A DNA stretch of 64,000 bases, taken from Gentiana macrophylla (lineage: Eukaryota > Streptophyta > Magnoliopsida > Gentianales > Gentianaceae). Shown in pieces: positions 1 through 13,559 of this stretch. The translations under genes and the position numbers were made by a program. The notes under the pieces are model-generated. The model ran no database searches. It had not been told where the DNA came from and saw nothing but the letters and a program-made list of their open reading frames with translations. Position 1 is the first letter of the stretch. Each line of letters opens with the position of its first letter. The stretch lies in the NCBI GenBank assembly GCA_026214975.1, contig JAOBSW010000175.1, positions 1-64,000 on the forward strand, written 5' to 3'.

Positions 1-2429
1 AGTGGAAATTTATGTTTTATCTTTGGTAACGAGTTCGAAATCATGTTTTCTTCATATTAACGTGTTCAAATTTGTGTTTTTCTCTGCTAACGAGTTGTCC
101 TTGTTGAAAAAATGGTTTTTTCTCTGATAACGAGTGGACATCGCCGGAAATTATTGTTTTCCCTTTATAACGAGTAGAAATTTGTGTTTTATCTTTGGTA
201 ACGAGTTCGAATTCATGTTTTCTTCATATTAACGAGTTCAAATTCGTGTTTTTCTTTGGTAACGAGTTGTCCTTGAAGAAAAAAGGTTTTTTCTCTGATA
301 ACGAGTGGACATCGCCGGAAATTTGTGTTTTCCCGTTATAACGAGTAGAAATTTGTGTTTTATCTTTGGTAACGAGTTCGAATTCATGTTTTCTTCATAT
401 TAACGAGTTCAAATTCGTGTTTTTCACCGGTAACGAGTTGTCCTTGAAGAAAAAAAGGTTTTTTCCCGGATAACGAGTTGACATCGCCGGAAATTTGTGT
501 TTTCCCTTTATAACGAGTGCAAATTTGTGTTTTATCTTTGGTAACGAGTTCGAATTCATGTTTTCTTCATATTAACGAGTTCAGATTTGGATTTTTCTCT
601 GGTAACGAGTTGTCCTTGCTGAAAAAATGGTTTTTTCTCTGATAACGAGTTGACATCGCCGGAAATTTGTGTTTTCCCTTTATAACGAGTAGAAATTTGT
701 GTTTTATCTTTGGTAACGAGTTCGAATTCATGTTTTCTTCATATTAACGAGTTCAAATTCGTGTTTTTCTCTGGTAACGAGTTGTCCTTGTTGAAAAAAT
801 GGTTTTTTTCTGCCGGAAATTTTTGTTTATCCTTTATAACGAGTAGAAATTTGTGTTTTATCTTTGCTTACGAGTTCGAATTCATGTTTTCTTCATATTA
901 ACGAGTTCAAATTCGTGTTTTTCACTGGTAACGAGTTGTCCTTGAAGAAAAAAAGGTTTTTTCCCGGATAACGAGTTGACATCGCCGGAAATTTGTGTTT
1001 TCCCTTTATAACGAGTGGAAATTTGTGTTTTATCTTTGGTAACGAGTTCGAATTCATGTTTTCTTCATATTAACAAGTTCAGATTTGGATTTTTCTCTGG
1101 TAACGAGTTGTCCTTGCTTTGAAAAATGGTTTTTCTCTCGATAACGAGTTGACATCGCGGAAATTTGTGTTTTTCCTTTATAACGAGTAGAAATTTGTGT
1201 TTTATCTTTGTAACGAGTTCAATTCATGTTTTCTTCATATTAACGAGTTCAAATTCATGTTTTTCTCTCTGGTAACGAGTTGTCCTTCTTTGAAAAATGG
1301 TTTTTTCTCTGATAACGAGTGGACATCGCCGGAAATTTTTGTTTTCCCCTTTATAACGAGTAGAAATTTGTGTTTTATCTTTGGTAACGAGTTCGAATTC
1401 ATGTTTTCTTCATATTAACGAGTTCAAATTCGTGTTTTTCTCTGGTAACGAGTTGTCCTTGAAGAAAAAAAGGTTTTTTCCCTGATAACGAGTTGACATC
1501 GCCGGAAATTTGTGTTTTCCCTTTATAACGAGTAGAAATTTGTGTTTTATCTTTGGTAACGAGTTCAAATTCATGTTTTCTTCATATTTACGAGTTCAAA
1601 TTCGTGTTTTTCACTGGTAACGAGTTGTCCTTGAAGAAAAAAAAGGTTTTTTCGCTGATAACGAGTTGGCATCACCGGAAATTTGTGTTTTCCCTTTATA
1701 ACGAGTGGAAATTTGTGTTTTATCTTTGGTAACGAGTTCGAATTCATGTTTTCTTCATATTAACGAGTTCAGATTTGGGTTTTTCTCTGGTAACGAGTTG
1801 TCCTTGATGAAAAAATGGTTTTCTCTGATAACGAGTTGACATCGCCGGAAATTTGTGTTTTCCCTTTATAACGAGTAGAAATTTGTGTTTTATCTTTGGT
1901 AACGAGTTCGAATTCATGTTTTCTTCATATTAACGAGTTCAAATTCATGTTTTTCTCTGGTAATGAGGTGTCCTTGAAGAAAAAAAGGTTTTTTCTCTGA
2001 TAACGAGTGGACATCGCCGAAAATTTATGTTTTCCCTTTATAACGAGTAGAAATTTGTGTTTTATCTTTGGTAACGAGTTCGAATTCATGTTTTCTTCAT
2101 ATTAACGAGTTCAAATTCGTGTTTTTCACTGGTAACGAGTTGTCCTTGAAGAAAAAAAAGGTTTTTTTGCTGATAACGAATTGGCATCGCCGGAAATTTG
2201 TGTTTTCCCTTTATAACGAGTGGAAATTTGTGTTTTATCTTTGGTAACGAGTTCGAATTCATGTTTTCTTCATATTAACGAGTTCAGATTTGGGTTTTTC
2301 TCTGGTAACGAGTTGTCCTTGCTGAAAAAATGGTTTTTTCTCTGATAACGAGTTGACATCGCCGGAAATTTGTGTTTTCCCTTTATAACGAGTAGAAATT
2401 TGTGTTTTATCTTTGGTAACGAGTTCTAA

Positions 2430-5300
2430 TTCATGTTTTCTTCATATTAACGAGTTCAAATTCATGTTTTTCTCTGGTAACGAGTTGTCATTGAAGAAAA
2501 AAAGGTTTTTACCCTGATAACGAGTTGACATCGCCGGAAATTTGTGTTTTCCCTTTATAACGAGTGGAAATTTGTGTTTTATCTTTGGTAACGAGTTCGA
2601 ATTCATGTTTTCTTCATATTAACGAGTTGATTTTGGTTTTTCTCTCAGTAACGATTTGTCTTTGCTGAAAAAATGGTTTTTTCTCTGATAACGAGTTGAC
2701 ATCGCCGGAAATTTGTGTTTTCCCTTTATAACGAGTAGAAATTTGTGTTTTATCTTTGGTAACGAGTTTGAATTCATGTTTTCTTCATATTAACGAGTTC
2801 AAATTCATGTTTTTCTCTGGTAACGAGTTGTCCTTTCTGAAAAAATGGTTTTTTCTCTGATAACTAGTGGACATCGCCGGAAATTTTTGTTTTCCCTTTA
2901 TAACGAGTAGAAATTTGTGTTTTATCTTTGGTAACGAGTTCGAATTCATGTTTTCTTCATATCAACGAGTTCAAATTCGTGTTTTTCTCTAGTAACGAGT
3001 TGTCCTTGAAGAAAAAAAGGTTTTTTCCCAGATAACGAGTTGACATCGCCGGAAATTTGTGTTTCCCTTTATAACGAGTAGAAATTTGTGTTTTATCTTT
3101 GGTATGAGTTCGAATTCATGTTTTCTTCATATTAACGAGTTCAAATTCGTGTTTTTCTCTGGTAACGAGTTGTCCTTAAAGAAAAAAGGTTTTTCTCGAT
3201 AACGAGTGGACTTTCGCGGAAATTTGTGTTTTCCCTTTATACTTGAGTAGAAATTTGTTTTTATCTTTGGTAACGAGTTCGAATTCATGTTTTCTTCATA
3301 TTAACGAGTTCGAATTCGTGTTTTCTCTGCAATGAGTTGTCCTTGAAAAAAAAAAGATTTTTTTCTCGATAACGAGTGGACATCGCAGAAATTTGTGTTT
3401 TCCTTTATAACGAGTAGAAATTTGTGTTTTATCTTTGGTAACGAGTTCGAATTCATGTTTTCTTCATATTAACGAGTTGATTTGGTTTTTTTCTCTGGTA
3501 ACGAAGTTGTCCTTGCTGAAAAAATGGTTTTTCTCACGATAACGAGTGGACATCGTCGGAAATTTGTGTTTTCCCTTTATAACGAGTAGAAATATGTGTT
3601 TTATCTTTGGTAACGAGTTCAAATTCATGTTTTCTTCATATTAACGAGTTCAAATTCGTGTTTTTCTCTGGTAACGAGTTGTCCTTGAAGAAAAAAAGTT
3701 TTTCCCTGATAACGAGTTGACATCGCCGGAAATTTGTGTTTTCCCTTTATAACGAGTGGAAATTTGTGTTTTATCTTTGGTAACGAGTTCGAATTAATGT
3801 TTTCTTCATATTAACGAGTTGATTTGGGTTTTTCTCTGTAACGATTTGTCTTTCTTTGAAAAAATGGTTTTTCTCCGATAACGAGTTGACATCGCGGAAA
3901 TTTGTGTTTTCCTTTATAACGAGTAGAAATTTGTGTTTTATCTTTGGTAACGAGTTTGAATTCATGTTTTCTTCATATTAACGAGTTCAAATTCATGTTT
4001 TTCTCTCGTAACGAGTTGTCCTTCTTGAAAAAAATGGTTTTTCTCGATAACAGTGGACATCGCCGGAAATTTTTGTTTTCCCTTTATAACGAGTAGAAAT
4101 TTGTGTTTTATCTTTGGTAACGAGTTCGAATTCATGTTTTCTTCATATTAACGAGTTCAAATTCGTGTTTTCTCTAGTAACGAGTTGTCCTTGAAGAAAA
4201 AAAGGTTTTTTCCTGATAACGAGTTGACATCGCCGGAAATTTGTGTTTTCCCTTTATAACGAGTAGAAATTTGTGTTTTATCTTTGGTAACGAGTTCGAA
4301 TTCATGTTTTCTTCATATTAACGAGTTCAAATTCGTGTTTTTCTCTGGTAACGACTTGTCCTTAAAGAAAAAAAGGTTTTTTCTCTGATAACGAGTGGAC
4401 TTCGCCGGAAATTTGTGTTTTCCTTTATAACGAGTAGAAATTTGTGTTTTATCTTTGGTAACGAGTTCGAATTCATGTTTTCTTCATATTAACGAGTTCG
4501 AATTCGTGTTTTTCTCTGGTAACGAGTTGTCCTTGAAAAAAAAGGTTTTTTCTCTGATAACGAGTGGACATCGCCGGAAATTTGTGTTTTCCCTTTATAA
4601 CGAGTAGAAATTTGTGTTTTATCTTTGGTAACGAGTTCGAATTCATGTTTTCTTCATATTAACGAGTTCAAATTCGTGTTTTTCTCTAGTAACGAGTTGT
4701 CCTTGAAGAAAAAAGGTTTTTTCCCGGATAACGAGTTGACATCGCCGGAAATTTGTGTTTTCCCTTTATAACGAGTAGAAATTTGTGTTTTATCTTTGGT
4801 AACGAGTTCGAATTCATGTTTTCTTCATATTAACGAGTTCAAATTCGTGTTTTTCTCTGGTAACGAGTTGTCCTTAAAGAAAAAAAGGTTTTTTCTCTGA
4901 TAACGAGTGGACTTCGCCGGAAATTTGTGTTTTCACTTTATAACGAGTAGAAATTTGTTTTTTTATCTTTGGTAACGAGTTCGAATTCATGTTTTCTTCA
5001 TATTAACGAGTTCGAATTCGTGTTTTTCTCTGGTAACGAGTTGTCCTTGAAAAAAAAAAGGTTTTTTCTCTGATAACGAGTGGACATCGCAGGAAATTTG
5101 TGTTTTCCCTTTATAACGAGTAGAAATTTGTGTTTTATCTTTGGTAACGAGTTCGAATTCATGTTTTATTCATATTAACGAGTTCAGATTTGTGTTTTTC
5201 TCTGGTAACGAGTTGTCCTTGCTGAAAAAATGGTTTTTTCTCTGATAACGAGTGGACATCGCCGGAAATTTGTGTTTTCCCTTTATAACGAGTAGAAATA
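2430..5300. repeat. Higher-order repeat block inside the satellite (7 monomers, ~1.19 kb)
   Basis: Variant monomers recur in the same order. The rare ACGATTTGTC variant is at 2,651 and 3,841 (1,190 bp apart). The GTGGACTT variant is at about 3,207 and 4,395 (about 1,188 bp apart), then again at 4,906, which marks an extra three-monomer expansion. Between these anchors the variant series matches monomer by monomer. The same variant order reappears from about 7,340 (ACGATTTGTC at 7,579). This is read by eye from diagnostic variants, so the exact ends are approximate. Confidence 0.75.
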
Positions 5301-5860
5301 TGTGTTTTATCTTTGGTAACGAGTTCAAATTCATGTTTTCTTCATATTAACGAGTTCAAATTCGTGTTTTTCTCTGGTAACGAGTTGTCCTTGAAGAAAA
5401 AAGGTTTTTTCAGATAACGAGTTGACATCGCCGGAAATTTGTGTTTTCCCTTTATAACGAGTAGAAATTTGTGTTTTATCTTTGGTAACGAGTTCGAATT
5501 CCTGTTTTCTTCATATTAACGAGTTCAAATTCATGTTTTTCTCTGGAAACTAGTTGTCCTTGAAGAAAAAAAGGCTTTTTTCCCTGATAACGAGTTGACA
5601 TCGCCGGAAATTTGTGTATTCCCTTTACAACGAGTAGAAATTTGTGTTATATCTTTGGTAACGAGTTCGAATTCATGTTTTCTTCATATTAACGAGTTCA
5701 AATTCGTGTTTTCTCTCTGGTAACGAGTTGTCCTTGAAGAAAAAAGGTTTTTCTCACGATAACGAGTGGACATCGCAGAAATTTGTGTTTTCCTTTATAA
5801 CGAGTAGAAATTTGTGTTTTATCTTTGGTAACGAGTTCGAATTCATGTTTTCTTCATATT

Positions 5861-8800
5861 AATGAGTTCAAATTCGTATTTTTCTCTGGTGACGAGTTGT
5901 CCTTGAAGAAAAAAGGTTTTTCTCTGATAACGAGTTCACATCGCCGGAAATTTGTGTTTTCCCTTTATAACGAGTAGAAATTTGTGTTTTATCTTTGGTA
6001 ACGAGTTCGAATTCATGTTTTCTTCATATTAACGAGTTCAGATTCGTGTTTTTCTCTGGTAACGAGTTGTCCTTGAAGAAAAAAGGTTTTTCTCTGATAA
6101 CGAGTTGACACATCGCGGAAATTTGTGTTTTCCTTTATAACGAGTAGAAATTTTTGTTTTATCTTTTGTAACGAGTTCGAATTCATGTTTTCTTCATATT
6201 AACGAGTTCAAATTCGTGTTTTTTTCTCTGGTAACGAGTTGTCCTTCTTTGAAAAAATTGTTTTTCTCACGATACGAGTGGACATCGCCGGAAATTTTTG
6301 TTTTCCCTTTATAACGAGTAGAAATTTGTGTTTTATCTTTGGTAACGAGTTCGAATTCATGTTTTATTCATATTAACGAGTTCAAATTCATGTTTTTCTC
6401 TGGTAACGAGTTGTCCTTGCTGAAAAAAAAGGTTTATTCTCTGATAACGAGTGGACATCGCCGGAAATTTGTGTTTTCCCTTTGGTAACGAGTTTGAATT
6501 CATGTTTTCTTCATATTAACGAGTTCAAATTCGTGTTTTTCACTGGTAACAAGTTGTCCTTGAAGAAGAAAAGGTTTTTCCCTGATATCGAGTTGACATC
6601 GCCGGAAATTTGTGTTTTCCCTTTATAACGAGTAGAAATTTGTGTTTTATCTTTGGTAACGAGTTCGAATTCATGTTTTCATCATATTAACGAGTTCAAA
6701 TTCGTGTTTTTCTCTGGTAACGAGTTGTCCTTGAAGAAAAAAAGGTTTTTTCTCTGATAACGAGTTGACATCGCCGGAAATTTGTGTTTTCCCTTTATAA
6801 AGTAGAAATTTGTGTTTTATCTTTGGTAACGAGTTTGAATTCATGTTTTCTTCATATTAACGAGTTCAAATTCGTGTTTTTCTCTGGTAACGAGTTGTCC
6901 TTAAAGAAAAAAAGGTTTTTTCTCTGATAACGAGTGGACATCGCCGGAAATTTGTGTTTTCCCTTTAGAACGAGTAGAAATTTGTGTTTTATCTTTGGTA
7001 ACGAGTTCGAATTCATGTTTTCTTCATATTAACGAGTTCAAATTCGTGTTTTTCACTGGTAACGAGTTGTCCTTGAAGAAAAATAAGGTTTTTTCGCTGA
7101 TAACGAGTTGGCATCGCCGGAAATTTATGTTTTCCCTTTATAACGAGTGGAAATTTGTGTTTTATCTTTGGTAACGAGTTCGAATTCATGTTTTCTTCAT
7201 ATTAACGAGTTGATTTGGGTTTTCTCTCGGTAACGAGTTGTCCTTGCTTTGAAAAAATGGTTTTTCTCGATAAAGAGTTGACATCGCCGGAAATTTGTGT
7301 TTTCCCTTTATAACGAGTAGAAATTTGTGTTTTATCTTTGGTAACGAGTTCTAATTCATGTTTTCTTCATATTAACGAGTTCAAATTCGTGTTTTTTTCA
7401 CTGGTAACGAGTTGTCCTTGAAGAAAAAAAGGTTTTTACCCTGATAACGAGTTGACATCGCCGGTAATTTGTGTTTTCCCTTTATAACGAGTGGAAATTT
7501 GTGTTTTATCTTTGGTAACGAGTTCGAATTCATGTTTTCTTCATATTAACGAGTTCAGATTTGGGTTTTTCTCTGGTAACGATTTGTCTTTGCTGAAAAA
7601 ATGGTTTTTTCTCTGATAACGAGTTGACATCGCCGGAAATTTGTATTTTCCCTTTATAACGAGTAGAAATTTTGAGTTTTATCTTTGGTAACGAGTTTGA
7701 ATTCATGTTTTCTTCATATTAACGAGTTCAAATTCATGTTTTTCTCTGGTAACGAGTTGTCCTTCTTTGAAAAAATGGTTTTTCTCCGATAACGAGTGGA
7801 CATCGCGGAAATTTTTGTTTTCCCTTTATAACGAGTAGAAATTTGTGTTTTATCTTTGGTAACGAGTTCGAATTCATGTTTTCTTCATATTAACGAGTTC
7901 AAATTCGTGTTTTTCACTGGTAACGAGTTGTCCTTGAAGAAAAAAGGTTTTTTCCCTGATAACGAGTTGACATCGCAGGAAATTTGTGTTTTCCCTTTAT
8001 AACGAGTAGAAATTTGTGTTTTATCTTTGGTAACGAGTTCGAATTCATGTTTTCTTCATATTAACGAGTTCAAATTCGTGTTTTTCTCTGGTAACGAGTT
8101 GTCCTTAAAGAAAAAAAAGGTTTTTCTCTGATAACGAGTGGACTTCGCCGGAAATTTGTGTTTTCCCTTTATAACGAGTAGAAATTTGTTTTTTATCTTT
8201 GGTAACGAGTTCGAATTCATGTTTTCTTCATATTAACGAGTTCAAATTCGTGTTTTTCTCTGGTAACGAGTTGTCCTTAAAGAAAAAAGGTTTTTTCTCT
8301 AATAACGAGTGGACTTCGCCGGAAATTTTTGTTTTCCCTTTATAACGAGTAGAAATTTGTGTTTTATCTTTGGTAACGAGTTCGAATTCATGTTTTCTTC
8401 ATATCAACGAGTTCAAATTCGTGTTTTTCTCTGGTAACGAGTTGTCATTGAAGAAAAAAAGGTTTTTTCCCGGATAACGAGTTGACATCGCCGGAAATTT
8501 GTGTTTTCCCTTTATAACGAGTAGAAATTTGTGTTTTATCTTTGGTAACGAGTTCGAATTCATGTTTTCTTCATATTAACGAGTTCAAATTCGTGTTTTT
8601 CTCTGGTAACGAGTTGTCCTTAAAGAAAAAAAGGTTTTTTCTCTGATAACGAGTGGACATCGCAGGAAATTTGTGTTTTCCCTTTATAACGAGTAGAAAT
8701 TTGTGTTTTATCTTTGGTAACGAGTTCGAATTCATGTTTTCTTCATATTAATGAGTTCAAATTCGTATTTTTCTCTGGTGACGAGTTGTCCTTGAAGAAA

Positions 8801-9660
8801 AAAAAGGTTTTTTCTCTGATAACCAGTGGACATCGCCGGAAATTTGTGTTTTCCCTTTATAACGAGTAGAAATTTGTGTTTTATCTTTGGTAACGAGTTC
8901 AAATTCATGTTTACTTCATATTAACGAGTTCAAATTCGTGTTTTTCTCTGGTAACGAGTTGTCCTTGAGGAAAAAAAGGTTTTTTCTCTGATAACGAGTT
9001 CACATCGCCGGAAATTTGTGTTTTCCCTTTATAACGAGTAGAAATTTGTGTTTTTTCTTTGGTAACGAGTTCGAATTCATGTTTTCTTCATATTAACGAG
9101 TTCAGATTCGTGTTTTTCTCTGGTAACGAGTTGTCCTTGAAGAAAAAAAGGTTTTTTCTCTGATAACGAGTTGACATCGCCGGAAATTTGTGTTTTCCCT
9201 TTATAACGAGTAGAAATTTTTGTTTTATCTTTTGTAACGAGTTCGAATTCATGTTTTCTTCATATTAACGAGTTCAAATTCGTGTTTTTCTCTGGTAACG
9301 AGTTGTCCTTTCTTTGAAAATATTGTTTTCTCTCGATAACGAGTGGACATCGCGGAAATTTTTGTTTTCCTTTATAACGAGTAGAAATTTGTGTTTTATC
9401 TTTGGTAACGAGTCGAATTCATGTTTTCTTCATATTAACGAGTTTAAATTCATGTTTTTCTCTGTAACGAGTTGTCCTTCTTTGAAAAAAGGTTTATTCT
9501 CTGATAACGAGTGGACATCGCCGGAAATTTGTGTTTTCCCTTTGGTAACGAGTTTGAATTCATGTTTTCTTCATATTAACGAGTTCAAATTCGTGTTTTT
9601 CACTGGTAACAAGTTGTCCTTGAAGAAGAAAAGGTTTTTTCCCTGATATCGAGTTGACAT
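5861..9660. repeat. Intra-array segmental duplication with ~3.06-kb spacing
   Basis: Rare variants occur twice in the same order. AATGAGTTCA is at 5,861 and 8,750. GAGTTCACATCG is at about 5,933 and 8,997. A monomer that lost the join between subunits 4 and 5 (CCCTTTGGTAACG) is at 6,478 and 9,538. TGAAGAAGAAAAGG is at 6,561 and 9,621. The offset is 2,889 bp at the left anchor and about 3,060 bp at the others, a difference of one monomer. The second copy therefore gained, or the first lost, one monomer at about 8,820-8,995. Confidence 0.8.
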
Positions 9661-10766
9661 CGCCGGAAATTTGTGTATTCCCTTTATAACGAGTGGAAAT
9701 TTGTGTTTTATCTTTGGTAACGAGTTCGAATTCATGTTTTCTTCATATTAACGAGTTCAAATTCGTGTTTTTCTCTGGTAACGAGTTGTCCTTGAAGAAA
9801 AAAGGATTTTTCTCTGATAACGAGTGGACATCGCCGGAAATTTGTGTTTTCCCTTTATAACGAGTAGAAATTTGTGTTTTATCTTTGGTAACGAGTTTTA
9901 ATTCATGTTTTCTTCATATTAACGAGTTCAAATTCGTGTTTTCCTCTCGTAACGAGTTGTCCTTGAAGAAAAAAAGGATTTTTTTCTGATAACGTGAGGA
10001 CATCGCCAGAAATTTGTGTTTTCCCTTTATAACGAGTAGAAATTTGTGTTTTATCTTTGGTAACGAGTTTGAATTCATGTTTTCTTCATATTAACGAGTT
10101 CAAATTCGTGTTTTTCTCTGGTAACGAGTTGTCCTTGAAGAAAAAAGGTTTTTCTCGATAACGAGTGGACATCGGAAATTTGTGTTTTTCCTTTATAACG
10201 AGTAGAAATTTGTGTTTTATCTTTGTAACGAGTTCAAATTCATGTTTTCTTCATATTAACGAGTTCAAATTCGTGTTTTTCACCCAGTAACGAGTTGTCC
10301 TTGAAGAAAAAAGTTTTTTTCACGATAACGAGTTGACATCGCCGGAAATTTGTGTTTTCCTTTATAACGAGTGGAAATTTGTGTTTTATCTCAGAACGAG
10401 TTGAATTCATGTTTTCTTCATATTAACGAGTTGATTTGGGTTTTCTGCAGTAGCGAGTTGTCGTCTCATTGAAAAAATGGTTTTTTCTCTGATAACGATG
10501 ACAATGACGTTTCTACGATATTTTTCTTAAAAAGAGGTACTAAAAGTAATTTTATAGTGCCGTATAAAAACACATTTGAGCAAATAATAATGCCCGAAAC
10601 AGAATAAAGGAGCAATCCATTTGTTATATACGTATGAATCCATTCAAGGACTAAAACAAATACTGGCATTGGCGGTATGTTTTCGTATTCGTTTTATTTG
10701 CTTTATACTACTTATTTAATTTTTTGAGGATAAAAATGAAGAAAAAAATGAAAAATATTGTCATTT

Positions 10767-10886
10767 TGTTATAAAAGATAATAATATGTTTATCTATTAT
10801 TCAAATTGATTACAAGATTTCTGGTTTATCTATTGTATTGTATTCATACTGTAATCTCAACTATAAATACCCCGTGATACCAGTGA
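10767..10886 (+). repeat. Truncated 5' LTR of the copia element
   Basis: This 120-bp stretch matches the start of the 3' LTR almost base for base, with one change seen (CATACTG versus CACACTG). It includes the TATA-like CTATAAATACC at about 10,861. Identity stops abruptly after CCAGTGA, so about 70 bp of the LTR end is missing. The near identity contrasts with the decay of the interior. Confidence 0.9.
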
Positions 10887-13559
10887 GTTGAGAAACATAA
10901 CCCCCTTTACTGCATGATTGGTGTTGATACTATATGATAATTGTTAACTAATCTAGGCGATTTACTGATAGGCTAAGCATACGAAAAGTTTTTTTTTTTT
11001 TAATTTTCCATTTTTCGGTTTTGTTGAAATTAATATGCCTCGAGTCACAACAATTTGTTTTCATATGTTTTTAAAACCTTTTACATATCTGAGATCTACT
11101 GTCTCGATTGGAGCCATAAATATTGTTTTGATCAACTCACTTGTCGTGTTTTGATGAAATACTAGTGTTTACCAATTCTTCATCGTTGTTTTTTTAAAAT
11201 TAGTATTTATGATAATGATTCTCATCATAAGACATTGATTAATGATCCCATAATGATAGGACGATAATACTTTAGGTAACATGATAACGATTGATTTTGA
11301 ATATTAATTGTTCGTTTACTCATTATTTCTTGTAATACATAATTGATGAGTAAGATTCTCTTTAATATTAGTAATTATTATTGGCCAATGATTGCATTAT
11401 CTTATATATAAATTTTTTATGATAAATGTACCCTTGAGGTATTCCACTAACGTATGTACATTAATGTTGGTATCTCATATTACATGATATATAGTGCATC
11501 ACATACTGATGAACAATCGTTTCATTATTATATTCGCTATTAATTTGTGATTTAATAAATTGATATCAAAATTCTTGAATAACATTTTTTTTGTTCGACA
11601 GCTTGAGTGTTTTGCCTATTATTTATTCCAGAATATATAGATGCACTCAGCATGATTTCCAAACACAACAAATTTATTTACATGCTACTAATATAATACC
11701 AATAGTTATAGTTTTATGTAAATAATATATTTATAGTACTTGCTTCTTGGGATTATTGGTAACTGATTTATAAGTCAACATAATGATGGCTCACTTGAGT
11801 TATTTCTCGTGTCTAATTGGAGTCACACCGTTCCTTGTTGTGACTATGCCTCAATTTTCTAGATTTTGTATTGATTGTGATCGATGAGGCCGTGGTTGTG
11901 ATTCGGGACATGAAAAATAGAAGCCATAAATTTCATGTTTATTAATGATATCATCGATAGTGCGAAAACGCACGTTAATTATATAGAGAAACAAATAGAA
12001 TTTCTCAAAAGGAAGTACGGGAGAAGCGAATATTAATTAAATGTAATATAAGCAAGTGCTATATTAATACAAGGCTACGAAAGAGCCATTGGAAACAAAA
12101 TTGTTTGAAATAAAGCACTACGCTCTCCCAAGTCTCGAAAATATTTTTTTGTGTAACATGGGTATCATATCGAGACAAAGATACTCGTTATCAAAAGCAA
12201 TATGTTTGGAATTGATAATAAGTCCATTCCGAGAAGATGATGTGACTGATAATGTATGAATCATTAGAACAATGATATATGTTCCATATCATACAAGATG
12301 TATCATTCCGTTCCATGTGATTCAATATTTAATATCTGATTATGATCCAAGATGTGGTCATGGTAGATGCAGTAATGACAAAAATATTTAATACGATTAT
12401 GACAATAATCGTGTCGGAAAATGGTATCTAGAAAATCCAGCCACATATCATGATTAGTGATATTTTATGGATTATATATTTTATACGACGTAATTGAATT
12501 ATAAGCATCGTTTATGGATGAAAGTTGAATGGATTATGAGAATGATATGTTTTAAATTTTGTATTTATATTAACTGTCCACCATAGCTGGTTTTTTTTTT
12601 TCCTATTTATTTTCAAAATTCCATTACCCGAAAAAGATAAGCGCTAGGATATGCCATTCCATGAAGTGATAAATGTTTGTTTGTGGAGATATTGCTGCTG
12701 AGAGGTGGATCAGAAGTCTTTGGGATATGCCATTCAGGTAACGATTGGCGAAATATTATTAATGATAAAATAACAACAATTATGATAGCCATTAAAGTGA
12801 TTCTTTTGCTAATGTTTAATGAGTCCTTTTAGAATACCACCGTTGTCAAAGTTTTACATAACATTGTTTAATATTGTTTTACTTCCATAATTCAATTGAT
12901 CATTTTGAATATAACCATAATAAATATTTAAAATGCATGTAATGGTTATGAATTTATTGGTTACTACGGTTATGATCATTCTTTATGTGAGAATCCCATT
13001 AGAATTGGATTGATGATTCAAGAACATTGGTATAACTCGACAGACTGTATCCATAATTGTGAAAAGGATATAATATCTCTATGTGAGATAATATTTCTCC
13101 ACATATCGAAAAATATTAAAGATATTTGTTGATACCTGCATAAGAGGATCTCACATTGAAATGTTGAATCCGTCACAGGTTATCGTAGATTTTCTATATA
13201 TCGATTGTGAAAAAGTGTTGTCCGAGAATGAGAGGAAATCAATTATGAATCATATCTCGTGACGAACATTGACATATAGTTCATATATCATTGATATATA
13301 ACCCACGAAGGGTAGATTTTATGCACATTTTGCATGCATCGAATATTTTCTGAGAAAAGGGGAGAAATGAACCAAAAGTTCAATGTCTCATTTTAGTGAT
13401 TTCTCTACATATGATGTGAAAAATAATTTGAACGATTCTTGAAGAATCCATATTTAATGAAACCACTATGTTTTAAACCTGTAAATCGCTTGAAGTGATA
13501 AAAGAGCATCAATGTATAGCTCGGTGCAATATATTTGAAGAAAATCGATTCTCAGCATT

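Larger units (their letters stand above)
1..10498. repeat. Satellite array, ~172-bp monomer made of five TAACGAGT subunits
   Basis: About 60 tandem monomers fill this stretch and continue past the left edge of the window. The consensus monomer is 172 bp; for example, the ATTCATG motif recurs at 211, 382 and 554. Each monomer splits into five subunits of about 31, 30, 40, 40 and 31 bp, all starting TAACGAGT. Four of them share a core like AAATTYRTGTTTT, and the 40-bp third subunit instead carries an A-run followed by a T-run. Most monomers hold an EcoRI site (GAATTC). Length and array form fit a heterochromatic or centromeric plant satellite, but nothing in the window proves a centromeric role. 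Short ORFs in it are not genes. The last recognisable subunit ends near 10,498. Confidence 0.97.

Noticed and set aside
710..9646. Open frames of 60-110 codons with repeated peptides in the satellite
   Set aside because: They follow from monomer length and low stop density in one phase, break at every indel, and have no start or splice context.
1..10498. CRISPR-like array of repeats and spacers
   Set aside because: All parts of the unit repeat; there are no unique spacers, and the surroundings are eukaryotic.
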